From: Roseiarcus sp963709185
GTDB taxonomy: Bacteria; Pseudomonadota; Alphaproteobacteria; Rhizobiales; Beijerinckiaceae
DNA: 64,000 bases
Assembly: GCA_963709185.1 (NCBI GenBank)
Contig: CAVPVQ010000015.1
Span: 434,001 to 498,000, forward strand
Direction: 5' to 3'
A model generated the notes under the pieces. It did not search any database. It worked only from the letters and a program-made list of their open reading frames with translations, and was not told where the DNA came from. Position numbers and translations under genes: made by a program. Positions 54,015-63,003 of this stretch are shown piece after piece (position 1 is the first letter of the stretch; every line of letters starts with the position of its first letter).

Positions 54015-54194
54015 GGCGCCGCGGCCATGCCGCGGTTCGGCGCCGGCGCCGGGGGGCCCGGCGCAGGAGTCAAGTTTCCCTTGTCCGCCGCCCCCGCCCG
54101 GCCTATTTGTCGGCGCTGCAAGCTCGCTCAAACACCCGCCGCGTCGCCCGGCTGTATCGTCACGAGGGGCAGGCGTCGAGCGCCGTTCGACAGG

Positions 54195-54270
54195 GCCGGT
54201 TTAGCTCAGTTGGTAGAGCAACTGATTTGTAATCAGTAGGTCGCGGGTTCGATTCCTGCAACCGGCACCA
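54195..54270 (+). tRNA. tRNA-Thr (anticodon TGT)
   Basis: Complete cloverleaf: 7-bp acceptor stem GCCGGTT/AACCGGC, D-arm with TAGCTCAGTTGGTAGAGCA, anticodon stem ACTGA/TCAGT with loop TTTGTAA (anticodon TGT, reads ACA/ACN), variable loop, T-arm GCGGGTTCGATTCCTGC, and encoded CCA (54268-54270). Confidence 0.97.
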
Positions 54271-54472
54271 GTGATTTCAATAGCTTGCGCCTTGCGCAGA
54301 GAGAACGGGACGGGAACATCCGACGGCTTGCGACCCGCCGCACCGTCGCACGTGCGACTTTTGTTCCTGAGGGCTGCCAGAGAGGCGGCGCCCGCGCCTC
54401 GCCTTCGGCGATCTTTGCGATCAGCGCGCCGCGGTCATCCGGGACCGTCACCGTCATGCCGCCGACAGTCGC

Positions 54473-54667
54473 TCATTCGCTATCCGCTTCAGGCATCTGG
54501 ATTCCTTCGCCTTCGTTGTTCTTTTTGACAAGAACGACCATCAGCCTGTTGGTGTTGGGATTCTCGACGACTTCCACGATGTGGAAAGGCTTGAAGAGGT
54601 GCTGATTCTCTACGATGTCCCGAAGCAGATCGTCGAAAGTCACCGCCTTTTTCTCGGATGGGCGCAT
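54473..54667 (-). CDS. Small conserved-looking hypothetical protein
   Basis: 64 residues, charged and soluble (VTFDDLLRDIVENQHLFKPFHIVEVVENPNTNRLMVVLVKKNNEGEG), with an alpha-beta pattern and no signal peptide. Strong AGAGGAGACCGAG before the ATG, and codon use like its neighbours, so it is likely real. Unknown family. It lies between tRNA-Thr and the FeeM-like gene. Confidence 0.65.
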   Translation of the reverse strand: MRPSEKKAVTFDDLLRDIVENQHLFKPFHIVEVVENPNTNRLMVVLVKKNNEGEGIQMPEADSE

Positions 54668-54906
54668 CTCGGTCTCCTCTGTCTTCCGACGTAGTAAACG
54701 GCTGGGGCCGGCGGTCGTTCCGCCAAGCGCCGTTCGCGCGCGACGTCCTCAGCGGTTCGAAGGGCGATGCGGCGCTCGCAATCGAAGGCCGGTCGTCGTC
54801 GGATCGGTTAACCCTACCAATTGATTAACGTGGAGTTTCGACCGCATTTCGATACAATTCTCATTACTGCGTTAGCCTTTCATTTACGCTTGTGCGGAGC
54901 AGGGGC

Positions 54907-55701
54907 ATGGATCCAACAGTGAATTTTGGCCCTTCCGCCTTTGCCGAACGCGTCTGGCGGATGCTGGAGCGAGTGGAGTACCGGCGCGCCGAAAGCCCTG
55001 AGGACAAGGACGCGATCTATCGGCTGCGTTACGACGCCTACATGCGCGAAGGCGCCATCGAATTCGACGCCTCGGGTCGATTTACCGATCCGTTCGACGA
55101 TGTTTCGAACGTATGGATCATCGGCATGTTCATCGACGGCGAACTCGCCAGCTCGATCAGGTTTCACGTCGCCGCCGCCGAAGATGCGCCACTGCCGGCT
55201 CAAACGGTGTTTCCCGACATTCTTGGGCCACGATTGCGTCGCGGCCGGATCATTGTCGATCCGACACGGTTTGTGACCCGCCTGGATTTCTCGCGCCGGT
55301 TTCACGAGATGCCCTATCTGACCGTGCGTCCGGGCTGGATGGCGGGCGAATTCTTCGGCGCTGATTTTATTCTTGCGACAATCCGTTCCGAACATCAGGG
55401 CTACTACCGGCGCGTGTTCGGGCACGAGGCCTGGTCCGGCGCCAGGGACTACCCGACCCTCAAGAAGCCGATCGCCTGTATGGGCCTGGACTATTTTGCG
55501 GTGAGGGACCGCGTCCAACAGCGATACCCGTTCTACAAATCGTCCGCCGCCGAGCGCGCCAGGTTGTTCGGACGCTCTTCCAATCCAGATGCGCCGAGGT
55601 CGCAAGCGACTTCCTGGCGGCGAGACCCGGCGGCCCCATCGAGCGTGGCGGGGAACTCCCCCGGTGGCGTATCGACAGACTTCGCGATGGTCGCAGGATA
55701 G
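54907..55701 (+). CDS. FeeM-like N-acyltransferase (N-acyl amino acid / autoinducer-synthase fold)
   Basis: 264-residue protein with the GNAT-type fold of FeeM and LuxI-like synthases: YRLRYDAYMREGAIEFDASGRFTDPFDDVSNVWI, IGMFIDGELASSIRFHV, then GRIIVDPTRFVTR and PYLTVRPGWMAGEFFGADFILATIRSEHQGYYRRVFGHE. FeeM joins a long acyl chain from acyl-ACP to an amino acid. ATG at 54907 has GGAG upstream. The last 50 residues are low-complexity and probably disordered. No acyl-carrier or LuxR-type gene is adjacent. Product unknown; a small lipid signal or membrane lipid precursor is possible. Confidence 0.75.
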   Translation: MDPTVNFGPSAFAERVWRMLERVEYRRAESPEDKDAIYRLRYDAYMREGAIEFDASGRFTDPFDDVSNVWIIGMFIDGELASSIRFHVAAAEDAPLPAQTVFPDILGPRLRRGRIIVDPTRFVTRLDFSRRFHEMPYLTVRPGWMAGEFFGADFILATIRSEHQGYYRRVFGHEAWSGARDYPTLKKPIACMGLDYFAVRDRVQQRYPFYKSSAAERARLFGRSSNPDAPRSQATSWRRDPAAPSSVAGNSPGGVSTDFAMVAG

Positions 55702-55856
55702 ACCCGCGAACCGCGACGAGATCGAACTCACCGTGGATCCGCCTGCCCCCTCCGACGGGTCCCGCAATCAAAATCGAATATTGGATTCCCGGCCATGGCC
55801 GCGACGCAGGACTCTCCGCGCCCGGCGCGAGAGGCCTTGGAGCGCCTGCGCCCAGT

Positions 55857-56321
55857 TCACCCTCGTTCGCCATTCTCGACGATCGCCGCGAGCCTCGCCT
55901 CCTCGGCCTCGCTCAGTGGCGGAGCGCCCGATTGCCGCCGCCGCGCCGCGCGCCAGAGTGCGAGCGCGCCCGCCAAAAGGGCGAGCGGCGCGCCTGCCCA
56001 CAGCAGCAACGTTTGCGGCGTGAACGGCGGCTTGAGCAGAATGAAATCGCCATAGCGCGACACGAGGAAACCGCGAACCGCGTCGTTGCTCTCGCCCTTG
56101 GCGATGCGGTCGCGGATCAGCAGGCGGATGTCGCGCGCCAGCGGCGCGTCGGAATCGTCGATCGACTGGTTCTGGCAGACCATGCAGCGCAGCTCGGCTG
56201 AAAGGGCGCGCGCGCGGCCCTCCAGGACGGGATCGCGCATCACCTCGTCGGGTTGCACGGCATGGGCCGCCGACGCGGCGATCATCAGGCCGAGCAACAG
56301 AGCGAGCCGAGTCAACCTCAT
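55857..56321 (-). CDS. ccmH: Cytochrome c-type biogenesis protein CcmH
   Basis: 154-residue periplasmic thioredoxin-like reductant of apocytochrome c. Signal peptide about 1-21, the active LRCMVC motif (Cys46, Cys49) in LRCMVCQNQSIDDSDAPLARDIR, then a membrane anchor (LLLWAGAPLALLAGALALW). Corresponds to CycL of rhizobia. Its ATG overlaps the ccmF stop. Last gene of the operon ccmI-ccmE-ccmF-ccmH. Confidence 0.95.
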   Translation of the reverse strand: MRLTRLALLLGLMIAASAAHAVQPDEVMRDPVLEGRARALSAELRCMVCQNQSIDDSDAPLARDIRLLIRDRIAKGESNDAVRGFLVSRYGDFILLKPPFTPQTLLLWAGAPLALLAGALALWRAARRRQSGAPPLSEAEEARLAAIVENGERG

Positions 56322-58306
56322 CGCTCAAACGCCGCCATGGTTCGGACCGGCGCGGTCCGGGCCGGAGCCGGCGCGCCGATGCGCAGGCGCCGATCGGCCA
56401 GCGACAGAGCGCCGCCAAGCGCCATCACGCAGGCGCCCAGCCAGATCAACGACACCAGCGGCTTCCAATAGAGCCGCGCCGCGACGGCGTCGCCGCCGGT
56501 CTGATCGCCGAGCGAGATATAGACCTGACCGAACCACAACGTCGCAATGCCGGCCTGGGTCGTCGACGACTGGCGCGCCGGAAAAAATCGTCGAGCCGGT
56601 TCGACGGTGGCGACCAGCGTTCCGCCCGATCGAATGTCCGCGACGGCGACAACTTCGCTGTAGTTGGGGCCGGCGCGCGCGCCGACCGTTCGAAACGTCA
56701 CTTCGTAGGGTCCGACCGCGGCCGGCGCGCCGACGCGCATGGCGGCGATCGTCTCCGAGCCGAACGCCGTCGCGGCAAGGCCGAGCAGAGTAACGCCGAC
56801 GCCGATATGGGCGATCGCGCTGCCCCATGCCGAGCCGGGCAAACCGCGCGTGCGCGCCAACAATACGCCGAGAGACGCGCCGCGCCGCCAGACGCGCGCG
56901 AACATCTCGCTCAAGGAGCCGAGGATAATGTAAACGGCGAGCCCGGCCGCGATGGGCGCCAGCACCGGCCCGCCGCGCCGCGCGGCGAACAGCGCTACGC
57001 TGACGCAAAGGCCGACGCCGATCGCGACCGCCAGTCGCTCGGCGACGCCAAGCAAATCCCCGCGCTTCCAGGCCAGGGACTGGCCGAACGGAATGACGCA
57101 GCACAGGACCAGCAATAGCGCGCCGCACGTCATGTTGAAAAAAGGCGCGCCGACGGTGATCTTCTCGCCGGTCAGTTGCTCGAGGGCAAGCGGGTAGAGC
57201 GTGCCGATCAGCACGCCCGCGCAGGTCGTCGTAAGCAGCAGATTGTTGAGCACCAGCGCGCCCTCGCGCGAAACCGGAGCGAACAGGCCGCCGCGCCTGA
57301 GCAGCGGCGCGCGCCAGGCGAACAGCGCGAACGCGCCGCCGATGAACAGAGCCAGGATCGCCAGAATGAAAACGCCGCGCGTCGGATCGCTGGCGAAGGC
57401 GTGGACGGATGTCAGCACGCCCGAACGGACCAGGAAGGTGCCGAGCAGCGAGAACGAGAATGCGAGGATCGCGAGGAAGATCGTCCAGACCTTCAGCGCG
57501 TCGCGCTTCTCCATCACGGCGACCGAATGCACGAACGCCGTTCCGGCGAGCCACGGCATCAGCGAAGCGTTTTCGACCGGGTCCCAGAACCAGAAGCCGC
57601 CCCACCCCAACGTGTAATAGGCCCAATACGAGCCCATCGCGATGCCGAGCGTGAGAAAGCACCAGGCGACCAGCGAAAACGGGCGCACGAAGCGCGCCCA
57701 GGCGGCGTCGATGCGCCCCTCGATCAACGCGGCGGCGGCGAACGAGAAAACGATCGAGAAGCCGACATAACCCAGATAGAGCAGCGGCGGATGAATCGCC
57801 AGGCCGAGGTCCTGCAGCACCGGATTGAGATCGCGTCCCTCGAAGGGCGCCGGCGACAGACGGGCGAACGGGTTGGAGGTCAGCAGGATGAACGCGAGAA
57901 AAGCGCTCGCGATGAGCCCCTGCACCGCGAGGACATTGGCGCGCAACAGCGGCGGCAGGCCGCCCCCCAGGCCGGCGACCAGCGCGCCGAAGAACGCCAG
58001 AATGAGGACCCAGAGCAGCATCGAGCCTTCATGGTTTCCCCATATGCCGGATATCTTGTAGATCGCCGGAACGGCGGTATGCGAATTCTCGACGACGTTG
58101 AGAACTGAAAAATCGGACGCCAGATGCGCATAGCCGAGCGCGCCGAACGACAGTGCGACCGCGGCGAACTGGCCGAGCGCCGTCGATTGGGCGATCGAGG
58201 CGACGCCCTCGTCGCCGCGCCAGGCGCCCCACAGCGGGACGACCGCCTGCACCAGCGCCAGAGCGAGTGCGAGGGTCAACGCGTAATGGCCGATCTCGAC
58301 GATCAT
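56318..58306 (-). CDS. ccmF: Heme lyase CcmF
   Basis: 662-residue membrane protein, core of the System I heme ligation complex. About 13-15 membrane segments. The Trp-rich heme-handling domain is WGGFWFWDPVENASLMPW (about residue 235), and WGNHEGSMLLWV (about 90) is another family block. Overlaps ccmE by four bases at its start and ccmH at its end. Corresponds to CycK. Confidence 0.97.
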   Translation of the reverse strand: MIVEIGHYALTLALALALVQAVVPLWGAWRGDEGVASIAQSTALGQFAAVALSFGALGYAHLASDFSVLNVVENSHTAVPAIYKISGIWGNHEGSMLLWVLILAFFGALVAGLGGGLPPLLRANVLAVQGLIASAFLAFILLTSNPFARLSPAPFEGRDLNPVLQDLGLAIHPPLLYLGYVGFSIVFSFAAAALIEGRIDAAWARFVRPFSLVAWCFLTLGIAMGSYWAYYTLGWGGFWFWDPVENASLMPWLAGTAFVHSVAVMEKRDALKVWTIFLAILAFSFSLLGTFLVRSGVLTSVHAFASDPTRGVFILAILALFIGGAFALFAWRAPLLRRGGLFAPVSREGALVLNNLLLTTTCAGVLIGTLYPLALEQLTGEKITVGAPFFNMTCGALLLVLCCVIPFGQSLAWKRGDLLGVAERLAVAIGVGLCVSVALFAARRGGPVLAPIAAGLAVYIILGSLSEMFARVWRRGASLGVLLARTRGLPGSAWGSAIAHIGVGVTLLGLAATAFGSETIAAMRVGAPAAVGPYEVTFRTVGARAGPNYSEVVAVADIRSGGTLVATVEPARRFFPARQSSTTQAGIATLWFGQVYISLGDQTGGDAVAARLYWKPLVSLIWLGACVMALGGALSLADRRLRIGAPAPARTAPVRTMAAFER

Positions 58307-58764
58307 GGCTTGGCTTCGCCCTCTTGCCAGCGCCCCTGCTTTTTCAGCGCGTCGACCACTTCGCGTGGCATATAGCGCTCGTCGTGTTTGGCGAGCACGC
58401 CGGTGTTGGCGTCGGCGCGGAACCGGCCCGGCCCCTCCAGAACGCCCTCGGCGACGACGCCCTGGCCCTCGCGAAACAGATCCGGCAGCAGGCCCTGATA
58501 GGAAACCGCGACGTCATGGGCGTTGTCGGTGATGGTGAAGGTCGCCGTTTGCCCTTCGCCCTTGACCAGCGTCCCGGCCTTGACGAGGCCGCCGATGCGC
58601 AAATGCTCGCCGGGCGCGAGATTCCTGGTCATCAGCTCGCTCGGACTGTAGAAATACACGATGCCGCCGTTGAGCGTGAGCGCCCACAGCGCCAGCGCGG
58701 CGGCGAAGGCGATCACGCCGACCGCCACGCCGATGAGGGTGAGACGTCTGCCTCTGCGCGTCAA
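58303..58764 (-). CDS. ccmE: Heme chaperone CcmE
   Basis: 153-residue inner-membrane-anchored heme chaperone. N-terminal membrane segment (LIGVAVGVIAFAAALALWALT), beta-barrel domain, and the heme-binding His127 with Tyr131 in VLAKHDERYMP. It carries heme from the CcmABCD release complex to CcmF. Corresponds to CycJ. Three bases separate it from ccmI. Confidence 0.97.
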   Translation of the reverse strand: MTRRGRRLTLIGVAVGVIAFAAALALWALTLNGGIVYFYSPSELMTRNLAPGEHLRIGGLVKAGTLVKGEGQTATFTITDNAHDVAVSYQGLLPDLFREGQGVVAEGVLEGPGRFRADANTGVLAKHDERYMPREVVDALKKQGRWQEGEAKP

Positions 58765-58767
58765 CGC

Positions 58768-59871
58768 TCAGCCTCCGAGCCCGAATTCGCGCGCCAGCGC
58801 GTCAAGGTCGCGACCCGCCGCCGCGTCGCCCGCCATCGCCTTGCGCGCTTCGGCCATCGCCTGCCTCGCCTTGTCGGTTTCATGCAGCACGCTATAGGCG
58901 CGAATAAGGCGCAGCCATCCCTGCGCGTCGTTGCCATTTTGCGCAAGCCGCGCGGCGAGGCCCTCGACCATCCCGCGAATGGCCGCTTGCTGGGCATCGG
59001 GATCGAGCGCGCCGATCGCCGCTGCTTCGCCGTCCTCCGGCGCGCCCTTCAAGCCAGCCAACCGCTCGCGCAAAACGCCAAGCCAGGGCGCATCGCGCGG
59101 CGCATCCCGCGCCAACGCTTCGTATTGCGCGATCGCTTTGGCCTTGTCCCCGTCCTGTTCGGCGGCGAGGGCGAGATAGTAGCGCGCCTTGGGCAAGTCA
59201 GGCTGCCTGGCCAAGGCCTGTTCGAAGGCCGCGCGCGCCTGCGCGGTGACGACGCCGCCGCCGGCGGCGGTCAGCGCCTCGCCATAGTCGGCCCGCAGCG
59301 AAGCGTCCTCGCCCAGCAGGCGCAACGCTTCGTCATAGGCCTTCACCGCCTCGTCGAAGCGGCCCAGATGCATGTAGACGGGCGCGACAACCTTGAAACC
59401 CAGTCCATCGTCGGGAGAGGCGATCAGATGGGCTTCGATCTTGGCGAGCGCGGCGCCAAGATCGCCGGTCTTCGCGAGATCAGCGGTCCGCGAGAGGATT
59501 GGCTGGTCAGGCAGACTTGGGCTCCCAAGCCGCGCGTAGAAACCGAGCGCCACCACCGGGACTATCACGACAATCGCCATCGCGACGACGACGCGCGCGC
59601 GGGCGGACGAGCGCCGGCCCCCGACCGCAGCCGCGCTGTTCGCCGCCTCGCTGGCGGCGATAAGCCGGCGCGCCGCCTCGGCCCGCGCGCCCGCCGCCTC
59701 GCCGGGCGGCAATTGTCCGCGCTCAACGTCGCGGTCGATTTCCTCCAGTTGCGCTCGGTGGAAGGCGATCGCGCGCGCCTGCCCTTGCGCGCCGGGTCGG
59801 CGGCGCGACAACGGCCACAGCGCGCACAGGACAGCGGCGCCGGTCATCAAGGCGAAAACGATCCAAAGCAT
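58768..59871 (-). CDS. ccmI: Cytochrome c biogenesis protein CcmI (TPR)
   Basis: 367-residue apocytochrome chaperone. Two N-terminal membrane segments (WIVFALMTGAAVLCALWPL and VVVAMAIVVIVPVVALGFYA) and a C-terminal periplasmic TPR domain (repeats from about residue 125 to 350, for example YMHLGRFDEAVKAYDEALRLLGED). It delivers apocytochromes to CcmF/CcmH. Corresponds to CycH, first gene of the rhizobial cycHJKL order seen here. CcmABCD are not in the window. Confidence 0.93.
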   Translation of the reverse strand: MLWIVFALMTGAAVLCALWPLSRRRPGAQGQARAIAFHRAQLEEIDRDVERGQLPPGEAAGARAEAARRLIAASEAANSAAAVGGRRSSARARVVVAMAIVVIVPVVALGFYARLGSPSLPDQPILSRTADLAKTGDLGAALAKIEAHLIASPDDGLGFKVVAPVYMHLGRFDEAVKAYDEALRLLGEDASLRADYGEALTAAGGGVVTAQARAAFEQALARQPDLPKARYYLALAAEQDGDKAKAIAQYEALARDAPRDAPWLGVLRERLAGLKGAPEDGEAAAIGALDPDAQQAAIRGMVEGLAARLAQNGNDAQGWLRLIRAYSVLHETDKARQAMAEARKAMAGDAAAGRDLDALAREFGLGG

Positions 59872-60200
59872 TTCACGTTGCCTTTGAACCGGGCAAGCCT
59901 GAAAAGCCTGCCCGGCCTTGCCGATCCCGGGCGGCGCTGATTCGGCTCGTTTCGAGCTTGATCGATCGTGGTTTGACCGCGCAAGGCCTCCTGGCCCCTC
60001 TTGAGAACATCATGACCTCGGCGATGGCAAGGCGAAAATTCCCCGATTGCGGAAGCCCGGCGGCGAGCGGCCGGCTGTCGGCCAGAGGCTATCGGAATGG
60101 CGACAGGCCGGTCGGGCTGCGTTGAAATCGCGCAGGCGGAGAACGCTTAACCATAGCGCCGTTAACAATCCCGAAAGATTTGGGAGCGATCCGCCGCCAG
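59872..60200. other. Intergenic region with a hairpin upstream of ccmI
   Basis: 329 bases between the end of the histidine kinase gene and the ccmI start, both leftward. CCGGGCAAGC (59889-59898) can pair with GCCTGCCCGG (59906-59915), with one mismatch, within the probable ccmI leader. The stretch near 60145-60185 is less GC-rich and may hold the ccm promoter. No coding sequence recognised. Confidence 0.4.
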
Positions 60201-61586
60201 TCACAGCGCCGGCAGGCGCAATGTCGCGCGCAGGCCGCCAAGCGGGCTCTCCTCGAGCAACAGCGAGCCGCCGTAGATATGAGCGAGATCGACGATGATC
60301 GACAGGCCGAGCCCGGACCCTGGCCGCGATTCGTCGAGTTTCTGACCGCGGCGCAAGGCGGCGGTCCGCGCCTGAGGATCGAGGCCGGGTCCGTCATCGT
60401 CGATCCAGGTGGCGAAATAGGCGCGCCCGAGTTCGTCGAAGCTGGATTCGCGCGCCGCCGATATCTCGACGCGCGCGCGCGCCCATTTGCCCGCATTGTC
60501 CAGAAGATTGCCGATCAGATCGGTCAGATCCTGCGCTTCCCCGCGAAAGCGCAGCCCTTCAGGCGCGGCGGCGGCGAAAGTCAGCGCGCGATCCCGGTAA
60601 ACTTTATCGAACGTTCGGATAAGGCCCTCGATCACCGGCTTTACCTCGGTCGCCGAGCCGACCGATCCCGCCCGCGCGGCGGCCCGCGCGCGATCGAGGT
60701 AGAATGTCACCTGGCGGCGCATGACCTCGGCCTGCTCGCGGACCTTGTCGGCGAGGGTCAGGCTGCCGGCGTCCGCTTCGTTCAGGATGACGCTGAGCGG
60801 CGTCTTCAGCGCATGCGCGAGATTGCCGACCTGGGTGCGGGCGCGATCGACGACTTCGCGATTGGCTTCCAGCAGCAGATTGACCTCCTCGGCGAGCGGC
60901 GAGATGTCTTGCGGAAAATCGCCGCTGATTCGCTCGGCTTCGCCGCGCCGTATCGCGGCGACGCCTTCGCGGAGCCGGCGCAGCGGGCGAAGCCCGAAGC
61001 GGACCGCCAGCGCCATCGACCCAAGAATCGCGGCGAGCAGAACGAAGAAGGTCGCCGCCAGCGCAAACTCGAAATCGACGATGGCGGCTTCGATTTCTTC
61101 GGCGTTGCCGGCGACCTGAATGAGGTAGCGCCCTTCATCGCCTGCATCGATCACCCGTTCGATCATGCGCAGGCTGCGATCGTCGGGGCCCACGACGAAG
61201 CCGCTGCGCACGGCTCCCGACTCGGGTTGGTTCGCCGCACTGGCGAGACGGGGCAGTTGCGCCGCAAAAAGCGAACGCGACCCCTTTATGTCGGGCTGCG
61301 ACGAATCGAGCCGCGTGATCTGCCAATACCAGCCGGAACGGGCCAATTCGAACTGCGGATCGATAAATTGCCCAGGCCCACCGTGCGTCTCGTCGCCCGG
61401 CGCCGAGACATTGGCCACCAGAGCCTTCAGATACACGCCCAGTTGCTCATCGAACGCCGCCTCGGTCGAACGCGCCTGGATCGCCGTGAGGCCAAGACCG
61501 GCGACGATGAGGATCGTCGAACTCCACAACGCCGCCGACAGGAACAGGCGCGCCGCAATTGATTGCGCGTTCAACGCCTTAAACAT
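60201..61586 (-). CDS. Sensor histidine kinase (PhoQ/FeuQ-like)
   Basis: 461-residue membrane sensor kinase. Two membrane segments (about 12-35 and 176-196) flank a periplasmic sensing domain; then HAMP (FGLRPLRRLREGVAAIRRGE), H-box NLAHALKTPLSV with His258, N-box NLLDNAGKW, and ATP lid DDDGPGLDP and GSGLGLSI. The phospho-acceptor motif HALKTPL is that of the PhoQ/FeuQ subgroup. It is co-transcribed with the response regulator 44 bp upstream. In rhizobia, feuP-feuQ also lie beside cycHJKL, so this is probably the orthologous pair; FeuPQ controls envelope and cyclic-glucan functions. Confidence 0.9.
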   Translation of the reverse strand: MFKALNAQSIAARLFLSAALWSSTILIVAGLGLTAIQARSTEAAFDEQLGVYLKALVANVSAPGDETHGGPGQFIDPQFELARSGWYWQITRLDSSQPDIKGSRSLFAAQLPRLASAANQPESGAVRSGFVVGPDDRSLRMIERVIDAGDEGRYLIQVAGNAEEIEAAIVDFEFALAATFFVLLAAILGSMALAVRFGLRPLRRLREGVAAIRRGEAERISGDFPQDISPLAEEVNLLLEANREVVDRARTQVGNLAHALKTPLSVILNEADAGSLTLADKVREQAEVMRRQVTFYLDRARAAARAGSVGSATEVKPVIEGLIRTFDKVYRDRALTFAAAAPEGLRFRGEAQDLTDLIGNLLDNAGKWARARVEISAARESSFDELGRAYFATWIDDDGPGLDPQARTAALRRGQKLDESRPGSGLGLSIIVDLAHIYGGSLLLEESPLGGLRATLRLPAL

Positions 61587-61630
61587 TCTTTCTCAATCCA
61601 AAAGATGAAACGCGGGGCGCTCCATCGGGC

Positions 61631-62335
61631 TCAGCGCGAGGGCCTGACCGCGGGCGCCGCCGCTTCCACAGGTCCGGCGTCGCCGCCCACGAGATAGCCG
61701 AGGCCGCGCACCGTCTGGATGATGTCAACGCCGAGCTTCTTGCGCAAGCGGCCGACAAACACCTCGATAGTGTTGGAGTCGCGGTCAAAATCCTGATCGT
61801 AGAGATGCTCGACGATCTCGGTGCGCGAAACGACGCGACCGGCATGGTGCATGAGATAGGAAAGAAGCCGATATTCGTGCGAGGTGAGTCTTATGGCGGC
61901 GCCATCGACCGTCACGCGGCCGGCCCGCGCGTCAAGGCGCACCGGCCCGGCGACAAGCTCATTGGTCGCATGGCCGGAGGCGCGGCGCAGGAGCGCTCGG
62001 AGACGGGCCAGCACTTCCTCCATATGAAAGGGCTTGGCGACGTAGTCGTCGGCGCCGGCGTCAAAACCCTGGACTTTGTCGCTCCAGCGGTCACGGGCGG
62101 TGAGGATCAACACCGGGACCATTCGTCCGGCCCGACGCCAGGCCTCGAGCACTGACACGCCGTCGCGTTTGGGCAGGCCGATGTCGAGGATGATCGCGTC
62201 ATAGGGCTCGGTGTCGCCCAAAAACCAGCCCTCCTCGCCGTCCAGCGCGCGATCGACGGCATAACCGGCGCCTTCGAGCGCCGCGACGATCTGTCGATTG
62301 AGATCTCGATCATCTTCAACGACGAGAAGGCGCAT
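61631..62335 (-). CDS. OmpR-family response regulator (PhoP/FeuP-like)
   Basis: 234-residue two-component regulator. Receiver domain with acidic pocket Glu7-Asp8-Asp9, phospho-acceptor Asp51 (ILDIGLPKRDG), Thr79 and Lys101 (YVAKPF), then a winged-helix DNA-binding domain (RLTSHEYRLLSYLMHHAGRVVSRTEIVEHLYDQDFDRDSNTIEVFVGRLRKKLG). A C-terminal Ala-rich tail is present. The gene lies 6 bp after the PepSY gene and before its kinase. Confidence 0.94.
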   Translation of the reverse strand: MRLLVVEDDRDLNRQIVAALEGAGYAVDRALDGEEGWFLGDTEPYDAIILDIGLPKRDGVSVLEAWRRAGRMVPVLILTARDRWSDKVQGFDAGADDYVAKPFHMEEVLARLRALLRRASGHATNELVAGPVRLDARAGRVTVDGAAIRLTSHEYRLLSYLMHHAGRVVSRTEIVEHLYDQDFDRDSNTIEVFVGRLRKKLGVDIIQTVRGLGYLVGGDAGPVEAAAPAVRPSR

Positions 62336-62341
62336 GGTCGT

Positions 62342-62704
62342 TCAAGTCCTCGGCGGCGTTTCGTGAGACACGCGGGGATTCGCCAGTTTGCCGGTTACGG
62401 CGTTCATGACGACATGCACCAGCCGGCCATTGGTGTGCAGCAAGGCGATTTCATAGACAAATTCGTCGCCGAGCCGGCAGAGTTTGGCGGACAGCGCCTC
62501 GGCTTTCACCGTCACGGCGGCGCTCTTCAGCGCCACGAACGGCTCCAGCAGATGGTGAGCCTTGATCGCTTCGCGCGTTTCGCTGGTTGCAAAGCAGACG
62601 CCCTTCGCCGCCGCCGGCGCTTGGGCGCGCGCCGGACCGGTCGCCGCGATGCAGATCATCGCCACGAGCGCCGGGACGATCGGATGAAGAGAGTTTCGCG
62701 CCAT
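62342..62704 (-). CDS. PepSY-domain periplasmic protein
   Basis: 120 residues: signal peptide (LVAMICIAATGPARA, to about residue 27), a Cys-containing linker (GVCFATSETREAIKAHHLLEPF) and a C-terminal PepSY-like fold (EFVYEIALLHTNGRLVHVVMNAVTGKLANPRV). First gene of the three-gene operon with the regulator and kinase. PepSY proteins often sit beside two-component systems, where they may modulate the sensor in the periplasm (inference). Confidence 0.8.
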   Translation of the reverse strand: MARNSLHPIVPALVAMICIAATGPARAQAPAAAKGVCFATSETREAIKAHHLLEPFVALKSAAVTVKAEALSAKLCRLGDEFVYEIALLHTNGRLVHVVMNAVTGKLANPRVSHETPPRT

Positions 62705-63003
62705 GCTTCGACCCTCGCTCGCCTCGCCTGAACAACGCGTGAATATCCATTCATTTCTTGGCTACGGATCCGCTGCACGCCAATTGTCGGACGCACGCGG
62801 ACGGAAAACTCCGACCTCGGAGGAATGGCCATTCAAACGAAACGCCGCCGCAATGCAACTTTCCCGGATTGGCGGCCATTTTCCCTGACACGCAATCGTT
62901 TAGCGGATGTGCGGAGGATTCCCAACCGGGCGCGCTTGCGCCACGCGCTGCGCGCGGGCTAACGCTTGACGCCTTGCCGGCTCTCGCGGAAGGCTGCCTG
63001 GAA

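Noticed and set aside
54195..54270. tRNA-Thr as an integration (att) site
   Set aside because: No integrase, no direct repeat of the tRNA 3' end and no change of gene type around it were seen.
58153..59940. 595-codon plus-strand frame across ccmE-ccmI
   Set aside because: Antisense to two well-supported ccm genes.
62825..62962. Short plus-strand ORF after GGAGGA
   Set aside because: The Shine-Dalgarno-like sequence is only about one base from the ATG, the product is Arg-rich, and it sits inside a small palindrome; not convincing.
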